A program made the position numbers and the translations under genes. The notes under the pieces were generated by a model that had not been told where the DNA came from, did no database searches, and worked only from the letters and a program-made list of their open reading frames with translations. This document shows positions 46,187-55,305 of a stretch of DNA of 64,000 bases, in pieces (within the stretch, counting starts at the first letter, position 1; each line of letters opens with the position of its first letter). Source of the DNA: Candidatus Roizmanbacteria bacterium RIFCSPLOWO2_01_FULL_35_13 (GTDB lineage Bacteria > Patescibacteriota > Microgenomatia > UBA1406 > GWC2-37-13); NCBI GenBank assembly GCA_001789635.1, contig MGAF01000004.1, positions 1 to 64,000 on the forward strand. Reading direction: 5' to 3'.

Positions 46187-49151
46187 ATCAATACCCGCAG
46201 ATTACAATTTTATTGAGATGGAGAAAAAGTGGCTGAAGCATTGGGATGAAAAAGGAGTTGTGGACAAATATCTTAATAAGAACAATAAATCCGACAAATA
46301 TTTTTCTTTCCTGGACGGCCCGATAACGGCAAATAACCCGATGGGAGTACACCACGCTTGGGGAAGAACCTACAAAGATCTCTGGCCTAAATTTTTTAAT
46401 CTTCTTGGTTATAAGCAGCATTTTCAAAACGGGTTTGACTGTCAGGGTCTTTGGATTGAGGTTGAAGTTGAAAAAGAACTTGGATTAAAGGGTAAAAAAG
46501 AAATTGAGAATCTTATTCCCGGTGACAAAAAACACTCGATTGCTAAATTCGTAGAATTATGTAAACAAAGAGTTCTGAAATTTTCAAAAATTCAGACAGA
46601 GCAGTCTAAACGACTTGGATATTTTGCCGATTGGGAACACTCATATTATACAATGAGCGATCATAACAACTATATGATCTGGCACTTTTTAAAAGTCTGT
46701 TACGAAAACGGTTGGATATATAAGGGTAGGGAATCGGTTCCCTGGTGTCCGAGGTGTGAAACGGCTATTTCGGAACATGAGATTTTAACTGAGAATTACA
46801 AGGTTGTGGGTCATGAATCGATTTATTTGCTTTTACCATTACTGAATAGGGTAAAAGAATATCTTTTAATTTGGACAACTACTCCCTGGACAATTCCGGC
46901 AAATATTGCGGTTGCAGTAGATGTAAAACTTGATTATTCACTTGTTAAAACTGATAAAGGAGATGTTTGGTTAGCAAAAGACTCTATAAAAAGAGTTTTA
47001 AAATCCGATGATCCTCAAGTAATAAAGTCTGTCAGAGGAAAAGAATTAGTCGGAATAAAATATACCAGTCCTTTTGATGATTTGCCGGCAGTTGTCAAAG
47101 TAGCTAAAGAAAATCCCAAGACATTCCACATGGTTATTCCCAGCGATGAAAGAATTTTGCCGATTTCAACTGAGGAAGGTACCGGGTTAGTTCATACGGC
47201 AGTTTCAGCCGGAACGGAAGATTTTAAACTGGGAAAAAAACTAGGTTTACCGATGATTCCGGTAATTGCTGATAATGCTGACTATTTGCCAGGTTTAGGT
47301 TTTCTCTCCGGAAAAAATGCCAAGAAAAATCCAAGATTAATTCTTGATTGCCTGGAAAAAAAAGGACTTGCATTTGAAATTTTTAATTATAAACATCGCT
47401 ATCCGGCCTGTTGGCGATGCAAAGCTGAATTAGTATGGAAAGTAGAGGATGAATGGTATATAGCGATGGACCGGCCTTCGTGTAAAGCTTCGGCCGGCAA
47501 GTCCAATAAAACCTTAAGGCAGAGGATGCTTAAAGTGGCAAAAACCATTAAATGGATGCCGGAATTTGGCTTGGAAAGGGAGTTGGACTGGCTTAAAAAT
47601 ATGCATGATTGGATGATCAGTAAGAAAAACAGATACTGGGGTTTGGCCCTTCCGATTTATGAATGCAAAAAATGCGGCAATTTTGAAGTTATCGGTTCCA
47701 GGGAAGAATTAAAACAAAGAGCAATCAAAGGTTGGAAGTCATTTAATGGTCATTCTCCGCATAAACCTTTTATCGATGAAGTGATGATTAAATGTAAAGA
47801 TTGCGGTAGCGAAGTCAAAAGAATTAATGACGTCGGCAATGTCTGGCTTGATGCGGGGATTGTGGGATATTCGACGATTTCTGAAAATAATCAAGGTGAG
47901 CCATTATATCTAAAAAATAAAAAGGAATGGAAAAAGTGGTTTCCCGTGGATTTTATTACAGAGTCGTTTCCCGGCCAATTTAAAAATTGGTTTTATGCCA
48001 TGATAGCAGAGTCCACGGTTCTAGAAAATAACACTCAATTTAAAGCGGTTCAGGGCTACGGCACTTTACTTGGAGAGGATGGACGGCCAATGCATAAAAG
48101 CTGGGGTAACTCGATCGAATTTAACGAAGGAGCCGATAAGATCGGTGCAGACGTGATGCGTTGGATGTTTTCACGGCATAATCCGGCTGATAATATGCTC
48201 TTTGGTTACAAAAAAGCCGATGAGGTAAGACGCCAATTTTATTTAATTCTCTGGAATATTTACAAATTTTTTACCGAATATGCAATTTTAGATAAATTCG
48301 TGCCCGGGAACCCTCAGGGTTCGCAGGCACAAAATATTTTGGACAGATGGATATTGAGTAAATTTTCACAGTTAGTTTTGTTTATTGAAAAAAGTTTGCG
48401 CAACTATAATGCAAAAGACGCTGCGTCTGAAGTCGAGAAGTTCGTGAATGAACTTTCGACCTGGTACATAAGGCGAAGCCGTGATAGGGTTTGGGTTAAC
48501 TCCGAAGACAGAGCTGATAAACAAAATTTTTATCAAACTTTATATTATACATTGTTTAATCTTTCTATAGTGATTTCTCCTTTTATGCCTTATATAAGTG
48601 AAGAAATATATAGTAATTTAATAGGTAATGAATCCGTGCATCTGGCAAAATGGCCGGAAGTAAATAGATTCTGGACGGGTTATAATCCTGAGAAATTTTC
48701 GAAGGAACAGAATGACATAATTGAAGAAATGGAATTGGTGAGAAAAGTGGTTGAGTCGGGGCATGCAAAAAGAAAGGAAGTAAAACAAAAGGTCAGAATA
48801 CCTTTGGCAAAACTGGAAATAAATATAGAAAATGATTGTTCAAAAGTCAGGAATGAAATTTGGGATCTTGTTTTGCAGGAACTGAATGTTAAAAATATTG
48901 TTGTTAATAAAAAAATAAAATATCCGAAAAAGGAAGTAAAAATTACTGAAGAGCAATTAAGGCATGAAGGAGAATTACGGGGACTTTTAAGAACAATCCA
49001 GGGTAAGAGGAAAGAAATGGGACTCGAACCGACCGATGAAGTTAGTCTTGTTGTGCCAAAAGAATTTAAAAATGACAGTGTTTTTTTGAAAAGGAAAGTT
49101 CTGGCAAAAAAAATTGAATTTGGTGAGGTTCTTAGTGTTAATATTCTATGA
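46179..49151 (+). CDS. ileS: isoleucyl-tRNA synthetase, with embedded repeats
   Basis: DGPITANNPMGVHHAWGRTYKDL, ESFPGQFKNWFYAMI, MHKSWGNSI. Confidence 0.95.
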   Translation: MFKSIPADYNFIEMEKKWLKHWDEKGVVDKYLNKNNKSDKYFSFLDGPITANNPMGVHHAWGRTYKDLWPKFFNLLGYKQHFQNGFDCQGLWIEVEVEKELGLKGKKEIENLIPGDKKHSIAKFVELCKQRVLKFSKIQTEQSKRLGYFADWEHSYYTMSDHNNYMIWHFLKVCYENGWIYKGRESVPWCPRCETAISEHEILTENYKVVGHESIYLLLPLLNRVKEYLLIWTTTPWTIPANIAVAVDVKLDYSLVKTDKGDVWLAKDSIKRVLKSDDPQVIKSVRGKELVGIKYTSPFDDLPAVVKVAKENPKTFHMVIPSDERILPISTEEGTGLVHTAVSAGTEDFKLGKKLGLPMIPVIADNADYLPGLGFLSGKNAKKNPRLILDCLEKKGLAFEIFNYKHRYPACWRCKAELVWKVEDEWYIAMDRPSCKASAGKSNKTLRQRMLKVAKTIKWMPEFGLERELDWLKNMHDWMISKKNRYWGLALPIYECKKCGNFEVIGSREELKQRAIKGWKSFNGHSPHKPFIDEVMIKCKDCGSEVKRINDVGNVWLDAGIVGYSTISENNQGEPLYLKNKKEWKKWFPVDFITESFPGQFKNWFYAMIAESTVLENNTQFKAVQGYGTLLGEDGRPMHKSWGNSIEFNEGADKIGADVMRWMFSRHNPADNMLFGYKKADEVRRQFYLILWNIYKFFTEYAILDKFVPGNPQGSQAQNILDRWILSKFSQLVLFIEKSLRNYNAKDAASEVEKFVNELSTWYIRRSRDRVWVNSEDRADKQNFYQTLYYTLFNLSIVISPFMPYISEEIYSNLIGNESVHLAKWPEVNRFWTGYNPEKFSKEQNDIIEEMELVRKVVESGHAKRKEVKQKVRIPLAKLEINIENDCSKVRNEIWDLVLQELNVKNIVVNKKIKYPKKEVKITEEQLRHEGELRGLLRTIQGKRKEMGLEPTDEVSLVVPKEFKNDSVFLKRKVLAKKIEFGEVLSVNIL
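47471..47497. repeat. GC-rich inverted repeat CCGGCC...GGCCGG inside ileS
   Basis: CCGGCCTTCGTGTAAAGCTTCGGCCGG; encodes RPSCKASAG. Confidence 0.7.
48301..48330. repeat. REP-like palindrome TGCCCGGGAACCCTCAGGGTTCGCAGGCA inside ileS
   Basis: GAACCCT-C-AGGGTTC core, same core as the REP pair beside the RAYT. Confidence 0.85.
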
Positions 49152-50182
49152 CCAAACTTTTACTTCCTTCATTTTTTCTCTCACTCATAGGTTTTTTTAA
49201 TCTTTTTGGCATAAAACAGAGTTTAGCAATAAGCCAATTGTTTTTTGTTCTAGCAGGATTTCTAGCATTTTTTATCGTCAAAAAAATAGGAAGGAATTTT
49301 TTTGCTGATAATTCCGGACTTTTTTACTGGCTTTTGGTTGGTACTTTAGTTATTACTTTTATAGTCGGTTTGGAAGTAAAGGGATCCAGGAGATGGCTTG
49401 ATCTGTACTTATTCAATTTTCAGGGGTCAGAAGTATTTAAAGCGTTTTTTATATTATTTTTTGCGTTCTACTTAGTAAAAGATTTCAGACTCGAAAATTC
49501 TATGAGTGTATTTTTAAGGAGTTTATTATATTTTTTACTTCCCGGGTTAATTATTTTTAAACAGCCGGATTTAGGAAATGCAGCGGTTTATTTTTTTATT
49601 TTTGTAACGCTTATTTTATTTTCCGAAATGCCTAAAAAATACGTGCTTTATTTTTGCATTTTATTAATTATTTCTTTGCCTGTCGGCTGGCATTTTATGA
49701 AGAATTACCAAAAAGACAGGATCGCCAGTTTTTTAAATCCGCATGTAGATAGCCAAGGGACGGCTTATAATATGACACAAGCCATAATCACCGCTGGATC
49801 AGGCAAATTTATCGGTAAAGGTCTGGGATTGGGAACCCAGTCACGTTTTTATTTTTTACCGGAAAACCATACGGATTTTGCTTTTTCTTCTTTGGTAGAA
49901 CAGTTTGGCTTTGCCGGAGGGATAACAGTGATTATCCTTTATTTAGTAATTTTTTATTTGTTAATCATGCGACTATTTCATTTTTATTATGCAAGGGATG
50001 AGGTCGATAAGAGAAAATTTATGTATATCATCGGTTTTTTGTCTTATTTTGTATTTCAGATTTTGGTCAATATTGGGATGAACTTAGGCTTATTTCCTGT
50101 GACAGGAATTGCTTTACCTTTTATCTCATACGGCGGATCTTCGCTGGTTGCGACGATGATAGGTATGGCACTTTTACCCTGA
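49148..50182 (+). CDS. second SEDS-family protein (RodA/FtsW-like)
   Basis: KGSRRWLDLYLFNFQGSEVFKAF, ALPFISYGGSSLVATM. Confidence 0.88.
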   Translation: MTKLLLPSFFLSLIGFFNLFGIKQSLAISQLFFVLAGFLAFFIVKKIGRNFFADNSGLFYWLLVGTLVITFIVGLEVKGSRRWLDLYLFNFQGSEVFKAFFILFFAFYLVKDFRLENSMSVFLRSLLYFLLPGLIIFKQPDLGNAAVYFFIFVTLILFSEMPKKYVLYFCILLIISLPVGWHFMKNYQKDRIASFLNPHVDSQGTAYNMTQAIITAGSGKFIGKGLGLGTQSRFYFLPENHTDFAFSSLVEQFGFAGGITVIILYLVIFYLLIMRLFHFYYARDEVDKRKFMYIIGFLSYFVFQILVNIGMNLGLFPVTGIALPFISYGGSSLVATMIGMALLP

Positions 50183-50341
50183 TAATGTATGCCCCTTCGC
50201 TTTCAAATAAGGCATATGCCTAACGTAGTTTTGATTTGTTGTAATATTTGTCAAATAAATAATACTTTCATCCTGATTTGAAAGCTTCGTTAGGCATTAC
50301 CACTCGTTGTAAATCAAAACGAAGTGATATATAATATTCAG

Positions 50342-50653
50342 ATGACAAGATTTGCAATTGTTAAAACCGGTGGAAAACAGTATTTAGTTAAAGCGGATGA
50401 TGAAATTATAGTCGATAAAATAGAAGCTGAAGCTAAAAAAAATATCAATCTTGAAAAATTAGCTGAATTTGACGATGAAAAAATGGATCTTCAGCTGGGG
50501 AGCCCTCTCTTAAAAAACAAGACAAACGCGGAAGTAATGGAACAATTAAAAGGTGATAAAATAAGGGTTGCTAAATTTAAAGCTAAAGTAAGATACAGGA
50601 AAGTTATGGGGTTTAGACCAAAATTAACAAAATTAAAAATTGTAAAAATCTAA
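50342..50653 (+). CDS. rplU: 50S ribosomal protein L21
   Basis: FAIVKTGGKQYLVKADDEIIVDKI...KFKAKVRYRKVMGFRPKLTKLKI. Confidence 0.94.
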   Translation: MTRFAIVKTGGKQYLVKADDEIIVDKIEAEAKKNINLEKLAEFDDEKMDLQLGSPLLKNKTNAEVMEQLKGDKIRVAKFKAKVRYRKVMGFRPKLTKLKIVKI

Positions 50654-50654
50654 A

Positions 50655-50900
50655 ATGGCTCATACAAAAGCACAAAAAGCAGTTTCAGGAAATCGGGACT
50701 CAAGATCCAAACGCTTAGGAATCAAATTATTTGGGGGACAATCAGTTAGGGCCGGGAATGTAATTGTCAGGCAAAAAGGGTCCAAATTAAATGCCGGTCC
50801 GGGTACTTTACTGAGTAGGGATTTTACAATAATCGCTTTAAAGGCCGGAGTGGTTAAATTCGGAATCAAAAGAGGCGAAAAGTATGTCTACGTCAGTTGA
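50655..50900 (+). CDS. rpmA: 50S ribosomal protein L27
   Basis: SRSKRLGIKLFGGQSVRAGNVIVRQKGSKLNAGPG. Confidence 0.95.
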   Translation: MAHTKAQKAVSGNRDSRSKRLGIKLFGGQSVRAGNVIVRQKGSKLNAGPGTLLSRDFTIIALKAGVVKFGIKRGEKYVYVS

Positions 50901-51444
50901 AAATGATCAACTTATAGAGATCATAAAGAATGAATCTGACATTATGCAAAAGGTGAAATTGCTCACCCAATTAACAAAGACCCGAGAAATTAAAATAAAA
51001 GATATTGCAAAAAAGTTAGGCGTGCAGTCTTCTTATGTTTGTCACTTGCTCAGATTGAATCGACTCCCGGAAGTCATAATGGATGGCTATTATTCCAACA
51101 ATGTTTCACTAAGTCACTTATTTATAATTTCAAGAATTAAAGATCCTTTCAAATTAGTTGAGATTTATGAAAGGGTGTTGGCAGAATCTCTTACGGTCAA
51201 GGGAACAGAGGAAGCGGTTAGGGATGCTATTTATGGAGTAAAAACCGAAGGTGAGTATATTAAGCCGAAAGAAAAAGAAAGTTATATACAAAGAATAACC
51301 GGATTAAAGAGAAATTTAAGTTTAGAAATAATCCAGACCAGAATTAAAAGCAAAATAATTTTTGAAATAAAAGGCAATTTAGATAAAACGAGCAAAGACA
51401 TCAGAGATTTGTTGAAGCGCTTTGAGTTGAAGTCTGATTTTTGA
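50884..51444 (+). CDS. ParB/Spo0J-type HTH-domain protein lacking the N-terminal nuclease/CTPase domain
   Basis: TREIKIKDIAKKLGVQSSYVCHLLRLNRLPEVIMDGYYSNNVSLSHLFIISRIKDP. Confidence 0.75.
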   Translation: MSTSVENDQLIEIIKNESDIMQKVKLLTQLTKTREIKIKDIAKKLGVQSSYVCHLLRLNRLPEVIMDGYYSNNVSLSHLFIISRIKDPFKLVEIYERVLAESLTVKGTEEAVRDAIYGVKTEGEYIKPKEKESYIQRITGLKRNLSLEIIQTRIKSKIIFEIKGNLDKTSKDIRDLLKRFELKSDF

Positions 51445-52011
51445 TTGCAGATCTTTCGGAAAAGGATTTTTTATTGAACCCATTTTGTCAGTCGGAAAAT
51501 ATCGGTAAAATACTTCACCTATTATTGATTCGATTGGGATAGGTCCAAACTCTCTTGAATCTGATGATCTTGGTCTATTGTCACCCATTACAAATAACAT
51601 ATTCTCGGGTACAATAAATGGTTCATTCTCTCTGATAAATCCTCCCTCCCAGAGATTGGTTTTATCCGAAATATAATTTTCAGTCAACATTCTATTATTA
51701 ACATATACTTCGGAGTTTTTTATCTCGATCTTGTCGCCGGGAAGACCGATTATACGTTTGATATAGTCGATATCGGGATTTTTTAAGGATTTGAAGACAA
51801 CAACATCGCCTCTGTGCTGTTTGCGGAATTTATAGGTTACTTTGCTTGTCATGATATATTCGCCGTTATAAAAAGTTTTCTCCATTGAGGCTCCTTTTAT
51901 CTGATTTGGGGCCGCTATAAAAAGATAGATAACAATGAAAAGTGAACCGATAAAAACGATCGTTTCCAGGATATCCATCACAAAATCAATGATTCCTTTT
52001 ATTACCACCAT
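51379..52011 (-). CDS. lepB: signal peptidase I
   Basis: IKGASMEKTFYNGEYIM, RGDVVVFK, IDYIKRIIGLPGDKI, FVMGDNRPRSSDSREFGPI. Confidence 0.94.
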   Translation of the reverse strand: MVVIKGIIDFVMDILETIVFIGSLFIVIYLFIAAPNQIKGASMEKTFYNGEYIMTSKVTYKFRKQHRGDVVVFKSLKNPDIDYIKRIIGLPGDKIEIKNSEVYVNNRMLTENYISDKTNLWEGGFIRENEPFIVPENMLFVMGDNRPRSSDSREFGPIPIESIIGEVFYRYFPTDKMGSIKNPFPKDLQSKIRLQLKALQQISDVFARFI

Positions 52012-52188
52012 AAGTTTTTATTTTAGGGAAAAGTGATATGAAAAACAAGTCCACCCACTCAGTAAAGTTCGCAAGTCTTAACGAACTTTTATAGTTCGAG
52101 CTTGTCGAGAACTTCTCGACTAATCGCTCGAAGAATAACGGTGTGAGTAATTTTATGCATACTTGCTATAATATTTTAAAATGCTTTA

Positions 52189-52260
52189 GGATCTGTAGCT
52201 CAGTGGAAGAGCGCTGCATTCACATTGCAGATGTCAGAGGTTCAAATCCTCTCAGATCCA
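52189..52260 (+). tRNA. tRNA-Val (anticodon CAC), CCA not encoded
   Basis: Cloverleaf GGATCTG/CAGATCC; anticodon stem CTGCA-TTCACAT-TGCAG; T arm AGAGG-TTCAAAT-CCTCT. Confidence 0.93.
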
Positions 52261-52285
52261 CTTAAAAGTTTGCTAAAATTAATAC

Positions 52286-52516
52286 ATGATTGATAAAGAA
52301 TTTTATTTCGACTTTTTTGAACAATCCGCTTACAAATCTGGTGTAATGCATGGCTTGGGTGATTCCTTAGCTAAAACAGTTTATTCCATAAGTAAAGAAT
52401 CTTATAGTCCGCCTGAAGAAGCTAATTTAAAACCTGGTATGTCAAATTCTGAGTTAGCCTTAGGGATTGCTGCTCAAGCAGGTTATAACAGAGCTTACTT
52501 TAATGGTAGAACTTAA
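52286..52516 (+). CDS. hypothetical protein, 76 aa
   Basis: Open frame downstream of tRNA. Confidence 0.5.
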   Translation: MIDKEFYFDFFEQSAYKSGVMHGLGDSLAKTVYSISKESYSPPEEANLKPGMSNSELALGIAAQAGYNRAYFNGRT

Positions 52517-52522
52517 ATCTAT

Positions 52523-55246
52523 CTATTTAATTTCCTTCCCCAGTTTTTCTGCAGATAGTAAAATAATTTCGGTTAGAGTTAAGTTGTTTTCTGAAAGTTC
52601 ATCTTCGGCTTTTTGGAGTTTTTCGGACATTTGAGTCAAGGAAATTATTTTTTCCTGAATATTGATATTTTTATTTTTTTGATTAAGGAGATATATTTCG
52701 AATTCCAAATACTGTTTTTTTAATGAAATTAATTTTTTAGTTAAGTCATTCTTTTTTGGAGAATTTCCTGATAGTACTGACATTTTTACATAAATATTTT
52801 CTAACTGAGTAAGTGAATCAAACAGCATATTTTTTACGGGAATAACGGTATTAATTCTTGCCTTAAATATTTCGTGATTGATTTCTAATATATGTGTTAG
52901 TGACGATCTGAAGTTGTCTTTTAGGAACTCACTTTTTGCCTGTTTGGTTTTTGCAATTGCATTATTAAGATCTGCTCCGTATGATTCCTGAATAAAATTA
53001 AACCTTTGAATTAATAAATCAAAAAGCGAAGAAATATTGTCCTGATTTACCGGAAAATCCTGCAAATCAGAAGGAGCGAAATTTATTGTATAAATATCTG
53101 TCTGTAAAAAAGGCAATAGGCTATTTATTTCTCCATTTATCTCAAACCATTTATCCCCGGTCTCTGAAACTTGGCCAACCAGAACAGTATATTTGCCTCC
53201 CGGATATTTTCCCTTAACTCTTAATTCGTAATTCCCAGACTGTGCATTCTCAATAAATAATAAACCCTCATCTTCCTCAAATTCTTCTGAGCCAAAATGT
53301 ACTTTCATTGTGGCGGGCGAAAACAAGGCAAAAATCAAAGAGGGAGAAATTTTGGTTTCTTTACCTTCTGTTATTTGATTCTGCGTATGCGGAATATTTA
53401 ATTCTGAAAGAATTAAGTCGATGGATTCTTTTTTATAAACTATTTCGCTGTGGTTTCCGGCAAGTGAGTGTATATTAATGCCGGCCTGCGTACTGTTTTT
53501 AGTTACCAGATTATCTCCTAAAGCAAGGCGATTCTCCGTTGGTCTGCCATCCGGATAATTATTGAGGAGAATATCCAAGGTATTTCTTGGTTCTATTTTA
53601 AAACCTAATAAAGTATTGTTCCCCTTTTCACCCGAGACTGTCGTCAGTAAGGAAAAAATATCAGGGAATTCCAGCGAAGAAGCCAGCAGACTTAGATTTT
53701 TAATTTCCATGTCACGGATAGAAATTAAATTATTTTCGGTATCAAGCAAAAAATCATAGATAGGGAATAGGTCTTTTGAAACAGGTGCCAGAGAATTAAT
53801 TAATGCTTTGTCAGACATAAAGTTTTTCCGGTGGGATTGAAGAAAAAGTTTTTGCATCAACCATTGCGTAGTGTTTTCCTTATCTAATTCTCCGGCCTCG
53901 ACTATTTTGTAAGTATTAGCTGTGCCTTGATGAGGTGATCCCAATGTTATAAGTTTATTAATATCATCGTTTCCATATTTTTGGATATAAAATCTCCCAA
54001 TAAGTCCACCCAGCGAATGGCCAACTAAATCTAATTTAGTATTTGAAAGATTGTTATTTGTAATAAATAAATTTAAATCATCTGCAATTATTTCTATTTT
54101 TTTCCGCCAGTCATAATTAAAAATAAAGTAATCCTCATTTTTAACATAGTCCAGAGTTTCCAATGTTTTGGTCAGTCCGTCATATTCTTTGACAAAACCT
54201 AACAGTTTCCACTGTGATTGAGAAACATTTGCATTATGTAACATAGCATTTTTGTTCCAGGAAGCAAAAGTGCCTGGAATAATGATTAACTTTTTTTTGA
54301 GCGGAATCGGCGTTTCGGTCGGTAAAGGTGTCAGAGTAGGAGATGGTGTTAAAGTCGGTGTTGGAGATGATTGAATACCAGAAGTCGCAAGATGTATCCT
54401 CATACCGGCTTGACTGAATCCTGAATAATATAAAGACAATTGATTTTGATTTTCTAAAATTACAGGTCCGACTATGGGCTCCGGAAGCACAGTCTGAAAA
54501 TTTGTCCAAGTCATGACGCAGCCTAGTGTATTAGAAGATTCAGCCTGCCTTATTCCAAGTGATGACTGGAAATAAAGATAATATTTATAATCTTTTTTTA
54601 GAACACTTGGACCATCGCTTAACTCAGAGATAACCGGATTATTCTGACATCTTTGCCACTGATTACCGTCAGCAGAAGTTGCCATACAAACCCTAAATCC
54701 CTGGCTTCCCCAGCATTCATAAAAAAGAAAATATGCTCCGTTCTCAAATATCACAAAAGGAGAGGAAACGGCATTTGATTCCAAGCTGCCCGATGGTTGA
54801 AGTACCAGTTGCCGTGAATTTGGATCAAAGTTTATTCCATCAGTAGAATCTATTCTATATATTTTAAAGTTTTGACTGCCTCCGTTGGTTGATGCTGCAA
54901 AAAATAATGTATAGCTGTTTGCGGTTTTTAAAATCGCAGGATCATGATTATCAAAGCCGGGATAAAGATCTAACAAATTTTGTCTGATCCAGGAAATTCC
55001 GTCTGATGAGGTTGAATATATAATCTTAAATCCTGATCCGTTAAAACTTGCGTACCATATTTTATAAATTCCATTGTCAAAAATAACTGAAGGTTGATAC
55101 ATTCTGGTTTCATTCCAATTCTGAAAGCTATTATTAAAGGGAAGCGGATTGAACGGGGATGTTATGAATTGATCAAAAGCATTTGCAGGTGTAACAAAAA
55201 TTAATTGGACTAAGACAAAAAAGAAAACTGATATTTTTTTAAACAT
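52523..55246 (-). CDS. secreted two-domain protein: N-terminal five-bladed propeller (arabinanase/invertase-like) + Pro/Thr linker + lipase-like alpha/beta hydrolase
   Basis: Signal peptide; YKIWYASFNG, DHDPAILK, SPFVIFENGAYFLFYE; linker SPTPTLTPSPTLTPLPTETPIP; KLIIIPGTFASW...DLVGHSLGGLIGRFYIQKYG. Confidence 0.8.
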   Translation of the reverse strand: MFKKISVFFFVLVQLIFVTPANAFDQFITSPFNPLPFNNSFQNWNETRMYQPSVIFDNGIYKIWYASFNGSGFKIIYSTSSDGISWIRQNLLDLYPGFDNHDPAILKTANSYTLFFAASTNGGSQNFKIYRIDSTDGINFDPNSRQLVLQPSGSLESNAVSSPFVIFENGAYFLFYECWGSQGFRVCMATSADGNQWQRCQNNPVISELSDGPSVLKKDYKYYLYFQSSLGIRQAESSNTLGCVMTWTNFQTVLPEPIVGPVILENQNQLSLYYSGFSQAGMRIHLATSGIQSSPTPTLTPSPTLTPLPTETPIPLKKKLIIIPGTFASWNKNAMLHNANVSQSQWKLLGFVKEYDGLTKTLETLDYVKNEDYFIFNYDWRKKIEIIADDLNLFITNNNLSNTKLDLVGHSLGGLIGRFYIQKYGNDDINKLITLGSPHQGTANTYKIVEAGELDKENTTQWLMQKLFLQSHRKNFMSDKALINSLAPVSKDLFPIYDFLLDTENNLISIRDMEIKNLSLLASSLEFPDIFSLLTTVSGEKGNNTLLGFKIEPRNTLDILLNNYPDGRPTENRLALGDNLVTKNSTQAGINIHSLAGNHSEIVYKKESIDLILSELNIPHTQNQITEGKETKISPSLIFALFSPATMKVHFGSEEFEEDEGLLFIENAQSGNYELRVKGKYPGGKYTVLVGQVSETGDKWFEINGEINSLLPFLQTDIYTINFAPSDLQDFPVNQDNISSLFDLLIQRFNFIQESYGADLNNAIAKTKQAKSEFLKDNFRSSLTHILEINHEIFKARINTVIPVKNMLFDSLTQLENIYVKMSVLSGNSPKKNDLTKKLISLKKQYLEFEIYLLNQKNKNINIQEKIISLTQMSEKLQKAEDELSENNLTLTEIILLSAEKLGKEIK

Positions 55247-55305
55247 TTAATATCTGTTTACATAGTGTTTTCAAAAACGACAATGGATTATAAGCGACAA
55301 AGGAG

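Noticed and set aside
50216-50297. ATGCCTAACG...CGTTAGGCAT resembles integron attC R''/R' ends
   Set aside because: The inner L''/L' complementarity expected of attC was not found, and no integrase or cassette array is visible.
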